This document shows, piece by piece, positions 1-6,383 of a stretch of DNA of 18,725 nucleotides. Position 1 is the stretch's first letter, and the number at the start of each line of letters is the position of its first letter. The DNA is from Thermoleophilaceae bacterium (lineage in GTDB: Bacteria; Actinomycetota; Thermoleophilia; Solirubrobacterales; JACPNS01). The stretch is taken from the NCBI GenBank assembly GCA_016463365.1, contig JAEMRJ010000033.1:1-18725 (forward strand). The letters run 5' to 3'. A program made the translations under genes and the position numbers. The notes beneath the pieces are model-generated. The model made no database searches. It worked only from the letters and a program-made list of their open reading frames with translations, and was not told the DNA's origin.

Positions 1-219
1 GTTGTTGAAGTTGACGCCTGCGGCCATCGTCTTGACGACGACCTCAAACGGGCCGGGCTCGGGGCACTCGATCTCTTCGAGCTTGATCGCGTCCTCGGGC
101 TCGCCGAGGCGGTCTTCGCGGATCACCCAGGCCAACATGGTGGTCGGCAGTTCGCCGAGCGGCTGGGAATCGTCGGCCAGTTGCGTCAGGTCTGCGTCGC
201 TCAATTCAAGTACAGGCAT
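1..219 (-). CDS. ccr: Crotonyl-CoA carboxylase/reductase-like protein, N-terminal 73 residues (runs off window)
   Basis: The gene starts at ATG 219 and runs out of the window at base 1, so only 73 residues are visible. They contain MLAWVIREDRLGEPEDA and, near the edge, VVVKTMAAGVNFNN. This arrangement (an aWVIR-R-GeP segment, an EPGPFEVVV turn, then AAGVN-N) is typical of the N-terminal GroES-like domain of crotonyl-CoA carboxylase/reductase in the MDR superfamily. That enzyme carries out NADPH-dependent reductive carboxylation of crotonyl-CoA to ethylmalonyl-CoA, either in the ethylmalonyl-CoA pathway or as an extender-unit supply. The NADPH-binding and CO2-binding residues lie outside the window, so a related acrylyl-CoA reductase cannot be excluded. 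A weak purine stretch (AGAAAG) sits a few bases before the ATG. The gene is divergent from the lipoprotein at 301. Confidence 0.78.
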   Translation of the reverse strand, partial: MPVLELSDADLTQLADDSQPLGELPTTMLAWVIREDRLGEPEDAIKLEEIECPEPGPFEVVVKTMAAGVNFNN

Positions 220-286
220 GGTGCTTTCTGGTGGGGTCGTGGACACTAGAAACTCGGCGCGAATCGTATCGCTCTGCGCGCGCGGG

Positions 287-292
287 TAACCT
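287..292 (+). promoter_or_regulatory. -10-like TAACCT for a leaderless lipoprotein mRNA
   Basis: TAACCT ends 8 nt before GTG 301, so transcription would start at or next to the start codon. No Shine-Dalgarno is present. No good -35 is seen. Confidence 0.5.
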
Positions 293-304
293 TCACCGCG
301 GTGA
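293..304. promoter_or_regulatory. 12-bp perfect palindrome over the lipoprotein start
   Basis: TCACCGCGGTGA is self-complementary and spans the predicted transcription start and the GTG start codon. It could be a repressor site. The regulator is unknown, and chance is possible in GC-rich DNA. Confidence 0.3.
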
Positions 305-714
305 GCGACATGGTCAAATCAATCGCCGGCGCGATCGTCGCGCTGGCAGCGGTGCTGGCCCTGTCCGGATGCGCGGGCAACGAGAGCTATCCGAACAACC
401 CCAAGCCTCCGGCAAACCTGAACGTTTCGGTTTTCGTGGGCGAGGACCGAATCGCGCTCTCACCCAATCCCTTCGGCGCCGGTCCGGCTCGTTTTGTGAT
501 CACCAATCAGACCGGCACCGACCAGAAGGTCCTGATCTCGACCGACCAGTTCGACCGCGAAACACTGGTCGGAGTCGGGCAGACGGTCAATTTCAAGCAG
601 ACGGTCGAGCCGGGCGACCTTTCGATCTCGACCGACAACAGCGCAGCGGACTCGGTTGAACTGGTCGTCGGGCCAGAGCGCGAAAGCGCGCAGCAGGATC
701 TGAACCAGCCGTAG
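301..714 (+). CDS. Small secreted lipoprotein of unknown function
   Basis: The protein has 137 residues from GTG 301; an in-frame ATG at 310 is the alternative. The N-terminus is a classic lipoprotein signal: Lys6, a hydrophobic stretch rich in Ala, Val and Leu, then lipobox LSGC with Cys24 as the predicted lipid-modified residue. The mature part of about 113 residues has a Pro/Asn-rich linker. A domain of alternating hydrophobic residues follows (LNVSVFVGED, ARFVITNQTG, DLSISTDNS), which looks like an all-beta, cupredoxin- or Ig-like fold. I see no Cys, His or Met cluster for copper. I do not recognise a family. GTG 301 is preferred because a -10-like hexamer lies 8 nt upstream and there is no Shine-Dalgarno. 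The gene converges with ctaA, with 5 bp between them. Confidence 0.72.
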   Translation: MSDMVKSIAGAIVALAAVLALSGCAGNESYPNNPKPPANLNVSVFVGEDRIALSPNPFGAGPARFVITNQTGTDQKVLISTDQFDRETLVGVGQTVNFKQTVEPGDLSISTDNSAADSVELVVGPERESAQQDLNQP

Positions 715-719
715 TCGGC

Positions 720-1679
720 TCAGGCCTGCTCCGGGGCGAGCGTCGCGCGCGCGTTTTCGGGCCGCGGTTCGATCCGTCCCGCTACGCAGGTGAACCACAG
801 CGCCGAGATCCAGCACAGCGTGCCGAAGACCACGTGCAGCCACACGAGCTCAGCCGGAAGTTGTTGATTCCACTGGATCGAGCCGATCAGGCCCTGGATC
901 CCGAGCAGCACAACGAAGATCGTCGAATTGAGCCTCAGCTCGCGCGATGCGCCGCGACGCCAGAGCAGCAGCCATACGAGCACCGCGAGGATCCCGAGAA
1001 CGTCTGCGACGCGGCCGTGGCGGTGCACCACCCACTCCAGCGAGTCGCCGCCGCGCGGCTCCCAGCGGGCGACCGAACCGGGGTCTCCGCCGGCGTGCGG
1101 GCCGGCGGCAGTTGTCGCCATGCCGCTGATCCAGGCGGCGGCCGTCATCACCAGCAGTCCGCGGATCGACCAGACTGCGAGCCTGTCCTCAGAACGCGGA
1201 CGTGAGCCCGGCTCATGCATCGATCTCCAGATCAGTGCGACGCCCGCGATCGCGATGATCATCGACCCAGTGAAGTGGGCCATCACCCACTCGTACTGCA
1301 GCTCGCTCTCCACGCTGAGCGCGCCGAGCACGGCCTGGATCAGCGCGCCGAGCGGCAGACACCAGGCCAGCAGCGTCAGGTCGCGTCGGTACGGACGGCG
1401 GCGCATCGCGGCGAACGCGGCGGCGAACACGCCCAGCGTCACAAGCCCCGAGAGCACGCGATTGCCGAACTCGACGATCGAGTGAAGATCTGCCGGGGGG
1501 TAGGCCTTGCCGTAGCATCGCGGCCAGTCCGGGCAGCCAAGGCCAGAGTTCGACAAACGCACCGCAGAGCCGGTTGCGACGATCAGCGTGAGCATCAGAA
1601 CGCCGACGAAGGCGATCTTCGTGAACTGCTCAGGCGTGACAGTGAATCCGTCGGTCTTCTCGCGCAGGCGGGAGAACAT
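720..1679 (-). CDS. ctaA: Heme A synthase (COX15/CtaA family)
   Basis: This 319-residue polytopic membrane protein oxidises the C8 methyl of heme O to the formyl of heme A, the cofactor of aa3-type oxidases. About eight membrane helices can be read. The conserved extracytoplasmic Cys pair is in GCPDWPRC (Cys49, Cys55), followed by HSIVEFGNR with the conserved Glu70. Candidate heme-ligand histidines are His134 (AHFTGSM), His218/His220 (VVHRHGR) and His281 (WLHVVFG); GPHAGG (His194) is also typical. Many CtaA/COX15 proteins have E-x-x-H-R where this one has E-F-G-N-R. I believe Asn is common in actinobacterial homologues, but I cannot check that here. The start is ATG 1679, without a Shine-Dalgarno but with TAGAGT 8 nt upstream. 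The gene lies 26 bp downstream of the cytochrome gene on the same strand, which fits an aerobic respiratory block. Confidence 0.94.
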   Translation of the reverse strand: MFSRLREKTDGFTVTPEQFTKIAFVGVLMLTLIVATGSAVRLSNSGLGCPDWPRCYGKAYPPADLHSIVEFGNRVLSGLVTLGVFAAAFAAMRRRPYRRDLTLLAWCLPLGALIQAVLGALSVESELQYEWVMAHFTGSMIIAIAGVALIWRSMHEPGSRPRSEDRLAVWSIRGLLVMTAAAWISGMATTAAGPHAGGDPGSVARWEPRGGDSLEWVVHRHGRVADVLGILAVLVWLLLWRRGASRELRLNSTIFVVLLGIQGLIGSIQWNQQLPAELVWLHVVFGTLCWISALWFTCVAGRIEPRPENARATLAPEQA

Positions 1680-1687
1680 CGCGGGTA

Positions 1688-1693
1688 ACTCTA
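1688..1693 (-). promoter_or_regulatory. -10-like TAGAGT upstream of ctaA
   Basis: On the minus strand TAGAGT ends 8 nt before ATG 1679. It would give ctaA its own leaderless transcript inside the gap after the cytochrome gene. Confidence 0.5.
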
Positions 1694-1705
1694 GGCGGGG
1701 CGCAG

Positions 1706-2044
1706 TTACTCGGATTCGCCGCCGCTGGCGACAAACTCGGATACGGCTTGAATCTGCTGATCGGTCAGGTCAGTTGCGAAGGCGGGCATTCCGCCGCCGC
1801 CCTGGATGACCTGCTCGGAGATCTGGTCGAGCGTGAGGCTGGTCCCGTTGAGGTCGGGCCCGCTGCCACCGTTGCTACCTGCGGGGCTGAAGGCGTGACA
1901 TCCGGCGCAGCCGGCGTCGGTGAAGATGGCCTTCCCATCGCCCGGGTTGTCACCGGTCGCTGGCGGGGTCGAGCTCCCGCAGCCGGCCAGCGCCGCCGAC
2001 GCCGCGATGGCGCAGACGACGAGAGCCGTGCGAAAAACGTTCAG
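1706..2044 (-). CDS. Monoheme c-type cytochrome lipoprotein, probable CTG start
   Basis: This is a small class I cytochrome c, an electron carrier anchored outside the membrane. From a CTG start at 2044 it has 112 residues. It begins MNVFRT, followed by a hydrophobic segment and lipobox LAGC (lipid Cys22), then a Ser/Thr/Pro-rich linker. The heme motif is CAGCH (Cys46, Cys49, His50), and the distal Met ligand is probably Met86 in GGGMPAF. No ATG, GTG or TTG lies close before the signal peptide. The only ATG, at 2140, would add 32 charged, proline- and arginine-containing residues ahead of it, which is unlikely for a lipoprotein. The CTG overlaps the TGA of the upstream 78-aa gene as CTGA, the geometry of translational coupling. 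It is followed on the same strand by ctaA, so a role feeding a heme-copper oxidase is plausible. The start remains uncertain; the identity of the mature protein does not. Confidence 0.82.
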   Translation of the reverse strand: MNVFRTALVVCAIAASAALAGCGSSTPPATGDNPGDGKAIFTDAGCAGCHAFSPAGSNGGSGPDLNGTSLTLDQISEQVIQGGGGMPAFATDLTDQQIQAVSEFVASGGESE

Positions 2045-2277
2045 GACTGGCCGCCCGTGCTGTTGTGCGAGCGACCTGATGCGCCCAGCTCTTCGCGACG
2101 CGAGGCGATCTGTCCGAGCTTGCGCTGCAGGCGGTCCCATGAACGGTCTTCGGCTTCTTGGTAGGCCTCACCGGCGAGTCCTTCGAGGCTCTTGGAGTAA
2201 ATGCGCCATGCCTTGGCTTCTGACTCTTCCAGCCGGTCGAGCTCAGCTCCTACGGGCTGTTGGCTTACTGCTGCCAT
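2041..2277 (-). CDS. Hypothetical 78-aa helical protein
   Basis: The protein starts at ATG 2277, supported by a strong GGAGG (minus strand 2288-2284) with a 6-nt spacer. This is one of the few clear Shine-Dalgarno sites in the window. The product (MAAVSQQPVGAELDRLEESE...) is highly charged and reads as two or more amphipathic helices, roughly residues 8-65, rich in Glu, Arg and Gln, with a polar Ser/Gly tail. It has no signal peptide, membrane segment or Cys. I do not recognise a family. Its stop overlaps the CTG start of the cytochrome gene by 4 bp, so the two are probably co-translated. The ORF can be extended upstream to 2340, but the ribosome site argues for 2277. Confidence 0.72.
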   Translation of the reverse strand: MAAVSQQPVGAELDRLEESEAKAWRIYSKSLEGLAGEAYQEAEDRSWDRLQRKLGQIASRREELGASGRSHNSTGGQS

Positions 2278-2330
2278 GTCGGACCTCCGTTCTGGGATTG
2301 ACTTACAGCGTACTTGCCACCTGGACGGAT

Positions 2331-2395
2331 GACCGCCCATTACCTACTCATATACGTATCGGCAGGTACAAAGGATCAAACACCCTCGGGCGGTC
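2331..2395 (-). repeat. Nested inverted repeats between ygfZ-like gene and 78-aa gene
   Basis: GACCGCCC (2331-2338) pairs perfectly with GGGCGGTC (2388-2395). Inside it, TACCT (2341-2345) pairs with AGGTA (2364-2368). Inside that is the palindrome ATACGTAT (2352-2359). As minus-strand RNA this would be a three-tier stem with one large asymmetric internal loop, lying after the ygfZ-like stop and about 50 nt before the 78-aa start. No U-tract follows it. I do not recognise a known riboswitch class. Confidence 0.5.
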
Positions 2396-2408
2396 AGTTG
2401 ATGCGGAA

Positions 2409-3287
2409 TCATTCACGGCTTGTCTCTGGAACCTCGACAATCGTTGCATCGATGCCCCCGGCGCTGACTCTCGAGCCGGGCTCGGCCTCGCGGCGCAGAA
2501 TTGCCAGGGCGATCGGTTCTCCGGTGGTCGCAACGGTCGCGGTGCCGACCAGTCCGAGCTCTTTGCCGTCTGCCAGCACCACCGGTGCACCGGTGGTGAG
2601 CGGCTCTGCCGAGCGCAGAATGCGCAGGTGACGGTTGGGCCTGCCCTTCCAGTGCATCCGCGCGACGGTCTCCTGTCCGACGTAACAGCCCTTGTCAAAA
2701 CTCACGGCGCGGCTCTCGAGCGAGGCTTCGGCCGGAAACGTCTCATCGTTCAGCTCGGTGCCGAAGGCCGGGACGGCGTATTCAACTCGGGCAGTCCTGT
2801 ACTGATCTGAGGTCAGCTCTGAGAGGCCCGCGCCGCGCAACTGGGCCAGCAGCGCCGCCGCTTCGCCGGACTCAACCAGAGCGTCGACGCCCATCGGCGA
2901 CTCGAGCTCGACGACCGGGATGCTGATCGCGTCGACTGCGTCGCGGGCACCGGGGCCGATCACCTTCACGAGCACGAATTCGCCGGTTGCGTCCTCGGTC
3001 GAAAAGAAGTATCCAATTCGAAAAGCGTCGACCGTGTGCTGGATGACCGGCAGGTGCGTGGCGCTTGTGACAACGAGCGTCTCGTCGCCGTCGCGGGCGA
3101 CCCACATGTCGGCGCGCATCTTGCCCTTGGGCGTCAACAGCAGTGCGTAGCGCGACTCGCCGTCGGCCAGCGAACCGACATCGTTGGTCACCTGCCCATT
3201 GAGGAATTCGCCGGCGTCATCTCCGCGCAGCACAAGAACACCAGGGTCTTCAGCGCGCAGAAAGCCAGTTGTTTGTTCGGTACTCAT
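2409..3287 (-). CDS. ygfZ: YgfZ/GcvT-like folate-binding protein
   Basis: The protein has 292 residues from ATG 3287. YgfZ (IBA57-like) proteins resemble the T-protein of glycine cleavage, bind tetrahydrofolate, and support maturation or repair of iron-sulfur enzymes such as the tRNA-modifying MiaB. The family signature K-G-C-Y-x-G-Q-E is intact (Lys199 to Glu206, with Cys201), followed by TVARMHWKGRPNR. The N-terminal part has the expected LNGQVTNDV and LLLTPKGKMRAD segments. Upstream in-frame codons could extend the ORF to 3347. They would run through the promoter region, whereas TACAAT lies 9 nt before ATG 3287, so the shorter start is preferred. The gene is divergent from the CDF transporter. 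Its closeness to cytochrome and heme A genes fits a cofactor-maturation theme, but that link is inference. Confidence 0.88.
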   Translation of the reverse strand: MSTEQTTGFLRAEDPGVLVLRGDDAGEFLNGQVTNDVGSLADGESRYALLLTPKGKMRADMWVARDGDETLVVTSATHLPVIQHTVDAFRIGYFFSTEDATGEFVLVKVIGPGARDAVDAISIPVVELESPMGVDALVESGEAAALLAQLRGAGLSELTSDQYRTARVEYAVPAFGTELNDETFPAEASLESRAVSFDKGCYVGQETVARMHWKGRPNRHLRILRSAEPLTTGAPVVLADGKELGLVGTATVATTGEPIALAILRREAEPGSRVSAGGIDATIVEVPETSRE

Positions 3288-3296
3288 CGAACAATC

Positions 3297-3302
3297 ATTG
3301 TA
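3297..3302 (-). promoter_or_regulatory. -10-like TACAAT for the ygfZ-like gene
   Basis: TACAAT on the minus strand ends 9 nt before ATG 3287. It lies inside a small inverted repeat, ACAAT-C-ATTGT (3291-3301), which could be an operator. No convincing -35 is seen. Confidence 0.5.
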
Positions 3303-3330
3303 CCGGCGAGAAACACCGGCCCCGCTGCGA

Positions 3331-3336
3331 GATAAT
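3331..3336 (+). promoter_or_regulatory. -10-like GATAAT for the CDF transporter
   Basis: GATAAT ends 9 nt before ATG 3346, with no Shine-Dalgarno between, so a leaderless or near-leaderless mRNA is likely. Confidence 0.45.
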
Positions 3337-3345
3337 TTGAGCGAC

Positions 3346-4260
3346 ATGCACGGCCCGGCACATTCGCACGGTCACGCGCACGCCCACGGCGGCGCGTCAC
3401 GCGCCGACAACACGCGGCGCATGGGCCAGGCGCTCGCGATCAACCTGGTGATGGTGGTGGCGAGCACCGTCGGCGCGGCGATCACCGGTTCGCTGGCTCT
3501 GTGGGCCGACGCCGGACACGTGCTCTCGGATGTCCTTGCGATCGGGCTCGGGATCGCGGCGGCCAAGGTCGCAGCGAGGCCCGCGACGGGGCGCGGCACA
3601 TTCGGGCTCGGCCGCGTCGAGATCCTCGCCGCGCTGGTCAACGGCATTGCGCTGATCGCTGTCTCGATCTTCATAGCGATCGAGGCCGTCGGCAGGTTCT
3701 CGGACCCGCCAGAGATCGACGGGTTGGGCGTGTTCCTGTTCGGCGGGATCGGTCTGATCGGGAATCTGCTGGCCACCTGGGTCCTGGTGCGGGGCGATCG
3801 CACGGACATCAACCTCGAGGGCGTTCTGCGGCACTCTGTGGCCGACGCGCTCGGATCCTTCGGCGTGATCGTCGCGGGGCTCGGGATCGTGCTCACGGGC
3901 TGGAACGTGCTCGACCCGATCGTCGGCCTGTTGATCTCGTTGCTCATCCTCTTTTCGTCGTGGCGCCTGATCCGCGAGCCGGTCGAGGTTCTGCTCGAAC
4001 GCGCACCGGCCGGGATCGAGGTCGAGAAAGTCGGCATGGCGATCGCACGGTTTCAGGGTGTGCGCGAGGTCCACGACCTGCATATCTGGTCGATCACCTC
4101 CGGCTTTCCGGCGCTCGCCGCGCATGTCACCGTCGACGCCACGTGCGCCGTCGACGACACGCGTCGCGCGATCGAGCAGATGCTCGCCGACGAGTTCGGT
4201 CTTACTCACACGACGCTCCAGGTGACTGCCGAGCAGCTGTTGCAGCTGGACGAGGGATAA
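3346..4260 (+). CDS. Cation diffusion facilitator (CzcD/ZitB-type Zn/Co/Cd exporter)
   Basis: This 304-residue inner-membrane transporter exports divalent metal in exchange for protons. The N-terminus is His-rich (MHGPAHSHGHAHAHGG), as in many zinc CDFs. Six membrane helices follow. Transport-site motifs are in TM2 (LWADAGHVLSD, His58-x3-Asp62) and TM5 (HSVADALGS, His163-x3-Asp167), the HxxxD/HxxxD pairing expected of zinc-selective members. FGLGRVEILAALVNG is the usual loop and TM3 signature. The C-terminal cytoplasmic metal-sensing domain contains VREVHDLHIWSITSG. ATG 3346 was chosen because it begins directly at the His-rich segment and has GATAAT just upstream. The gene is divergent from the ygfZ-like gene across a 58-bp gap. 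The exact metal cannot be fixed from sequence. Confidence 0.93.
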   Translation: MHGPAHSHGHAHAHGGASRADNTRRMGQALAINLVMVVASTVGAAITGSLALWADAGHVLSDVLAIGLGIAAAKVAARPATGRGTFGLGRVEILAALVNGIALIAVSIFIAIEAVGRFSDPPEIDGLGVFLFGGIGLIGNLLATWVLVRGDRTDINLEGVLRHSVADALGSFGVIVAGLGIVLTGWNVLDPIVGLLISLLILFSSWRLIREPVEVLLERAPAGIEVEKVGMAIARFQGVREVHDLHIWSITSGFPALAAHVTVDATCAVDDTRRAIEQMLADEFGLTHTTLQVTAEQLLQLDEG

Positions 4261-4263
4261 CAT
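4258..4263 (+). promoter_or_regulatory. -10-like TAACAT upstream of the 120-aa gene
   Basis: TAACAT overlaps the stop codon of the CDF gene and ends 8 nt before ATG 4272. No Shine-Dalgarno is visible. It would allow independent leaderless expression. Confidence 0.45.
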
Positions 4264-4271
4264 CGCTGGCG

Positions 4272-4634
4272 ATGCCACTTGCAACGGAATTCCAGGAGAT
4301 CGTCGACTCGCTGCCCAGCGACTGGACCGACCTTGAGTTCGACCTGCGGATCGACGACGAGGACAACTACGTTGACGCGGCAACGCTTCTGACGCAGTGC
4401 AACGCCCGGCCGTACTCGCGCGCCGACTGGCACTTCAACGTGCTGGTCGCGCATCGCTTCGGTCATGGCGCGGCTCCCGAGGCCGTGCACGCAACGCTCG
4501 GTCTGCTCGATCAGAACGAAATCTCAGGCGAGCTCGCCGTGCGCCAGATTCGCGAAGGTCGCGCCGAGACCGTTCAGATGTGGGGCCGTCCCGAAGCCGT
4601 GCGTCGCGAGTTCCGCGAACGCCGTGGTCTCTAG
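4272..4634 (+). CDS. Hypothetical 120-aa acidic protein
   Basis: The protein starts at ATG 4272, 11 nt after the CDF stop, and has 120 residues. The first half is acidic (LPSDWTDLEFDLRIDDEDNYVDAATLL). The middle has aromatic and His residues (ARPYSRADWHFNVLVAHRFGHG). The C-terminal half is helical and ends in a basic tail (EAVRREFRERRGL). The segment with LGLLDQNEISGELAVRQIREGRAE looks like a helix-turn-helix-sized helical bundle, but I cannot assign a DNA-binding role. No signal peptide or membrane segment is seen, and I do not recognise a family. Codon use matches the neighbours. The next gene starts 12 nt downstream, so the two may share a message. Confidence 0.72.
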   Translation: MPLATEFQEIVDSLPSDWTDLEFDLRIDDEDNYVDAATLLTQCNARPYSRADWHFNVLVAHRFGHGAAPEAVHATLGLLDQNEISGELAVRQIREGRAETVQMWGRPEAVRREFRERRGL

Positions 4635-4646
4635 CTCGAATCCCGC

Positions 4647-4979
4647 GTGAAAGTTCGGCTCGTCAGCGGCGATCTTCTGTTCGGCTCGAAGGTCGAAGGA
4701 ATGATCCGCGCGGCGGGCTATGAGCCTGTGGCCTCGGCCGACCCTGAGCTTGCGCTCGTCGTGATCGATCTGACGGATTCATCAACAGACGCCGAAGCGG
4801 CGCTTTCTGGCGCCCGGGGCGAGCTGAAGATTCCCGCGCTGGCCTACTACGCGCACACAGACGACGACATCCGCAAATCCGCCATTGCAGCGGGCTTCGA
4901 CCTGGTGGTGCCACGCTCGCGGATGATGCGCGAGGGCGCGGAACTGATCTCTCGGCTTGCGCGCGGGCCAGCGGAATAG
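4647..4979 (+). CDS. Degenerate receiver-like (CheY-fold) single-domain protein
   Basis: The protein has 110 residues from GTG 4647. The pattern fits a CheY-like alpha/beta fold: strand 1 MKVRLVSGDLL, a helix, strand 2 near YEPVASA, strand 3 LALVVIDLTD, strand 4 IPALAYYAHTD, and strand 5 FDLVVPRSRM. Asp41 at the end of strand 3 sits where the phospho-acceptor Asp would be. However, the acidic pair after strand 1 is reduced to G8-D9, and the usual Lys after strand 5 is replaced (V-V-P-R-S-R). This suggests a pseudo-receiver or an atypical signalling module. No kinase or output domain is nearby. A simple unrelated Rossmann-like domain is the alternative. Confidence 0.65.
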   Translation: MKVRLVSGDLLFGSKVEGMIRAAGYEPVASADPELALVVIDLTDSSTDAEAALSGARGELKIPALAYYAHTDDDIRKSAIAAGFDLVVPRSRMMREGAELISRLARGPAE

Positions 4980-5005
4980 GCCGCAAAGCGCCGTTTTTTG
5001 TTTTT
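4963..5005 (+). terminator. Possible intrinsic terminator with long T tract
   Basis: T6-G-T5 (4994-5005) follows a GC-rich region in which GCGGGCC (4963-4969) can pair with GGCCGC (4979-4984), with one bulge. About 9 nt separate the stem from the T tract, so the structure is imperfect. It lies between the receiver-like gene and the aquaporin. Confidence 0.35.
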
Positions 5006-5062
5006 CGCTCCTGACCAGATGGGAACATCACGGCCAAACTTCCCATCACCAAGGAGCTCAAA

Positions 5063-5836
5063 GTGGAAGACACACACAACGGCAAGGCGTATCTGGCCGA
5101 AGCCGTAGGCACATTCATACTGGTCTTCTCGATCATCGCCGCCGTCACGCTCTACGCCGGCGCGCTGGCCGGAGCCCAGACTCCGATCCCCAACATCGTG
5201 ATTCCCTTCATCGCGCTTGCCCACGGGTTTGCGCTGTTCATCGGCATCCAGACGCTGGGGGCGATCTCCGGCGGACACTTCAACCCCGCCGTCACGCTCG
5301 GACTGCTCTCGATCAGGAAGATCTCGGCAGGAAACGCGATGCTCTACATGGTCGCCCAGGTCATCGGCGCAACCGTCGCCGCCTTCATGCTCGCACTTGT
5401 GCTGCACGATCAGGGCCAGGTGGTGAAATTCGGTTCACCGAGCCTTGATCCGAGCATTTCGGTCGGCGCCGGCATCGCGCTAGAGGCCCTGATGGTCTTT
5501 TTCCTCGTGTGGACGATTGTGGCCACTGCCGTGAATCCCGACGGACCCAAAGAGTGGGCGCCGGTCGCGATTTCGACGTCGTTGGCGCTCGGCGTGCTGC
5601 TCATCGGCCAGTGGACGGGCGCTTCGCTCAACCCCGCTCGCGCATTCGGTCCGGACCTCACCAACGCACTCTTCGGCAAGTCGGGCGGATTCGGCTCGTT
5701 GCGTGACTTCTTCCTTGTCTACGTGATCGCACCGATCGCCGCAGGCGTGCTGGCCGCGACGCTCTACAGCTCGCTGTATCTGAAGGGCGAGCAGCTGCCC
5801 GAGCCGCCGGCTCCGTCCGAGCAGTCGCCGCTGTAG
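5063..5836 (+). CDS. Aquaporin / MIP-family channel
   Basis: The protein has 257 residues from GTG 5063, supported by AAGGAG at 5051-5056 with a 6-nt spacer. This is a six-helix membrane channel with two half-helices carrying the NPA boxes: GGHFNPAVTLG (Asn74-Pro75-Ala76) and GASLNPARAFGPDL (Asn190-Pro191-Ala192). Arg193 is the selectivity-filter Arg. The residue after NPAR is Ala; glycerol facilitators usually have Asp there, so a water-type (AqpZ-like) channel is favoured, although solute range cannot be read reliably. The loop between the halves is longish (HDQGQVVKFGSPSLDPS), and the C-terminus is a Pro/Glu-rich tail. Both ends are well defined. The gene looks monocistronic, preceded by a possible terminator. 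Confidence 0.93.
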   Translation: MEDTHNGKAYLAEAVGTFILVFSIIAAVTLYAGALAGAQTPIPNIVIPFIALAHGFALFIGIQTLGAISGGHFNPAVTLGLLSIRKISAGNAMLYMVAQVIGATVAAFMLALVLHDQGQVVKFGSPSLDPSISVGAGIALEALMVFFLVWTIVATAVNPDGPKEWAPVAISTSLALGVLLIGQWTGASLNPARAFGPDLTNALFGKSGGFGSLRDFFLVYVIAPIAAGVLAATLYSSLYLKGEQLPEPPAPSEQSPL

Positions 5837-5870
5837 GCGATCGAGTCAGTCGTGGCGCAGCAGATCCTCT

Positions 5871-5893
5871 CTTCCGGCACAATGGTCCGGAAG
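5871..5893. repeat. 7-bp inverted repeat in the aquaporin-usp gap
   Basis: CTTCCGG (5871-5877) and CCGGAAG (5887-5893) form a perfect stem with a 9-nt loop. A run of G follows rather than T, so it is not a standard terminator. It may be an operator or part of the usp leader. Confidence 0.4.
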
Positions 5894-5910
5894 GGGGGAT
5901 TTCGCACAGG

Positions 5911-5928
5911 CCTTTCTCCCGAAAGGAG
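5911..5928 (+). promoter_or_regulatory. Hairpin that can sequester the usp Shine-Dalgarno
   Basis: CCTTTC (5911-5916), loop TCCC, then GAAAGG (5921-5926) form a perfect 6-bp hairpin. It covers most of the strong ribosome site AAAGGAG (5922-5928), which sits 5 nt before ATG 5934. CTCC (5916-5919) can also pair with GGAG (5925-5928) in another register. This is consistent with translation control or an RNA thermometer, but is unproven. Confidence 0.42.
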
Positions 5929-5933
5929 CCCAT

Positions 5934-6383
5934 ATGGCTTACCAACGACTGCTCGTGATTGCCAATGAAACGATCGCGGGTGAAGGTCTCCACGATCACA
6001 TTCGCGAGCTCACTGCGGATGGCGGGCGGGTGATCATCATCGCCCCGGCGCTCAGTTCACGCCTGAAATACGTGTTCTCGGACATCGATGAACCGCGTGC
6101 CCAGGCGCAGGCACGGCTTGACGCCTCGTTCGCACTTCTGCATGAGAGCGGGATCGATGCCGAAGGCGACGTCGGCGATGCAAATCCCGTGCGGGCGTTC
6201 GAGGATGCGGTGGCGGTCTACGAGCCCGACGGGGTGCTTGTCTCCACTCATCCAGAGGGTCGTTCCAACTGGATCGAGAAGGGCGTCGTCGAGAAGCTCC
6301 GCAGCAAAACCGATCTACCGGTCGAACACGTGGTCGTGGACCTTGCGGCCTCATCTGAAAAGGAGCAGGCGCCGGCTCGGTAA
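5934..6383 (+). CDS. UspA-like / universal stress-like protein
   Basis: The protein has 149 residues from ATG 5934, with AAAGGAG 5 nt upstream. The N-terminus YQRLLVIANETI is a first beta-strand as in UspA-type alpha/beta domains. It is followed by a helix, a VIIIAPAL strand, a segment DVGDANPVRAFEDAVAVYEPDGVLVSTHPEG, and a final VEHVVVDL strand. The GDANPVRAFEDA stretch matches the usual usp 'G-dP-a-AI...A' region. The glycine-rich ATP-binding motif (G-x2-G-x9-G-S/T) is not present in clear form, so nucleotide binding is doubtful. It is cytoplasmic, with no membrane segment. Its stop codon is immediately followed by the start region of fbiC. A stress-response role is family-level inference. 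Confidence 0.75.
   Translation: MAYQRLLVIANETIAGEGLHDHIRELTADGGRVIIIAPALSSRLKYVFSDIDEPRAQAQARLDASFALLHESGIDAEGDVGDANPVRAFEDAVAVYEPDGVLVSTHPEGRSNWIEKGVVEKLRSKTDLPVEHVVVDLAASSEKEQAPAR

Noticed and set aside
1706..2140. Cytochrome c starting at ATG 2140
   Set aside because: It would put 32 charged residues before a standard lipoprotein signal peptide and overlap most of the 78-aa SD-led gene.
3397..4383. 328-residue minus-strand ORF over the CDF transporter
   Set aside because: Shadow of a well-identified gene. The product is low-complexity Arg/Asp/Pro/Gln-rich.
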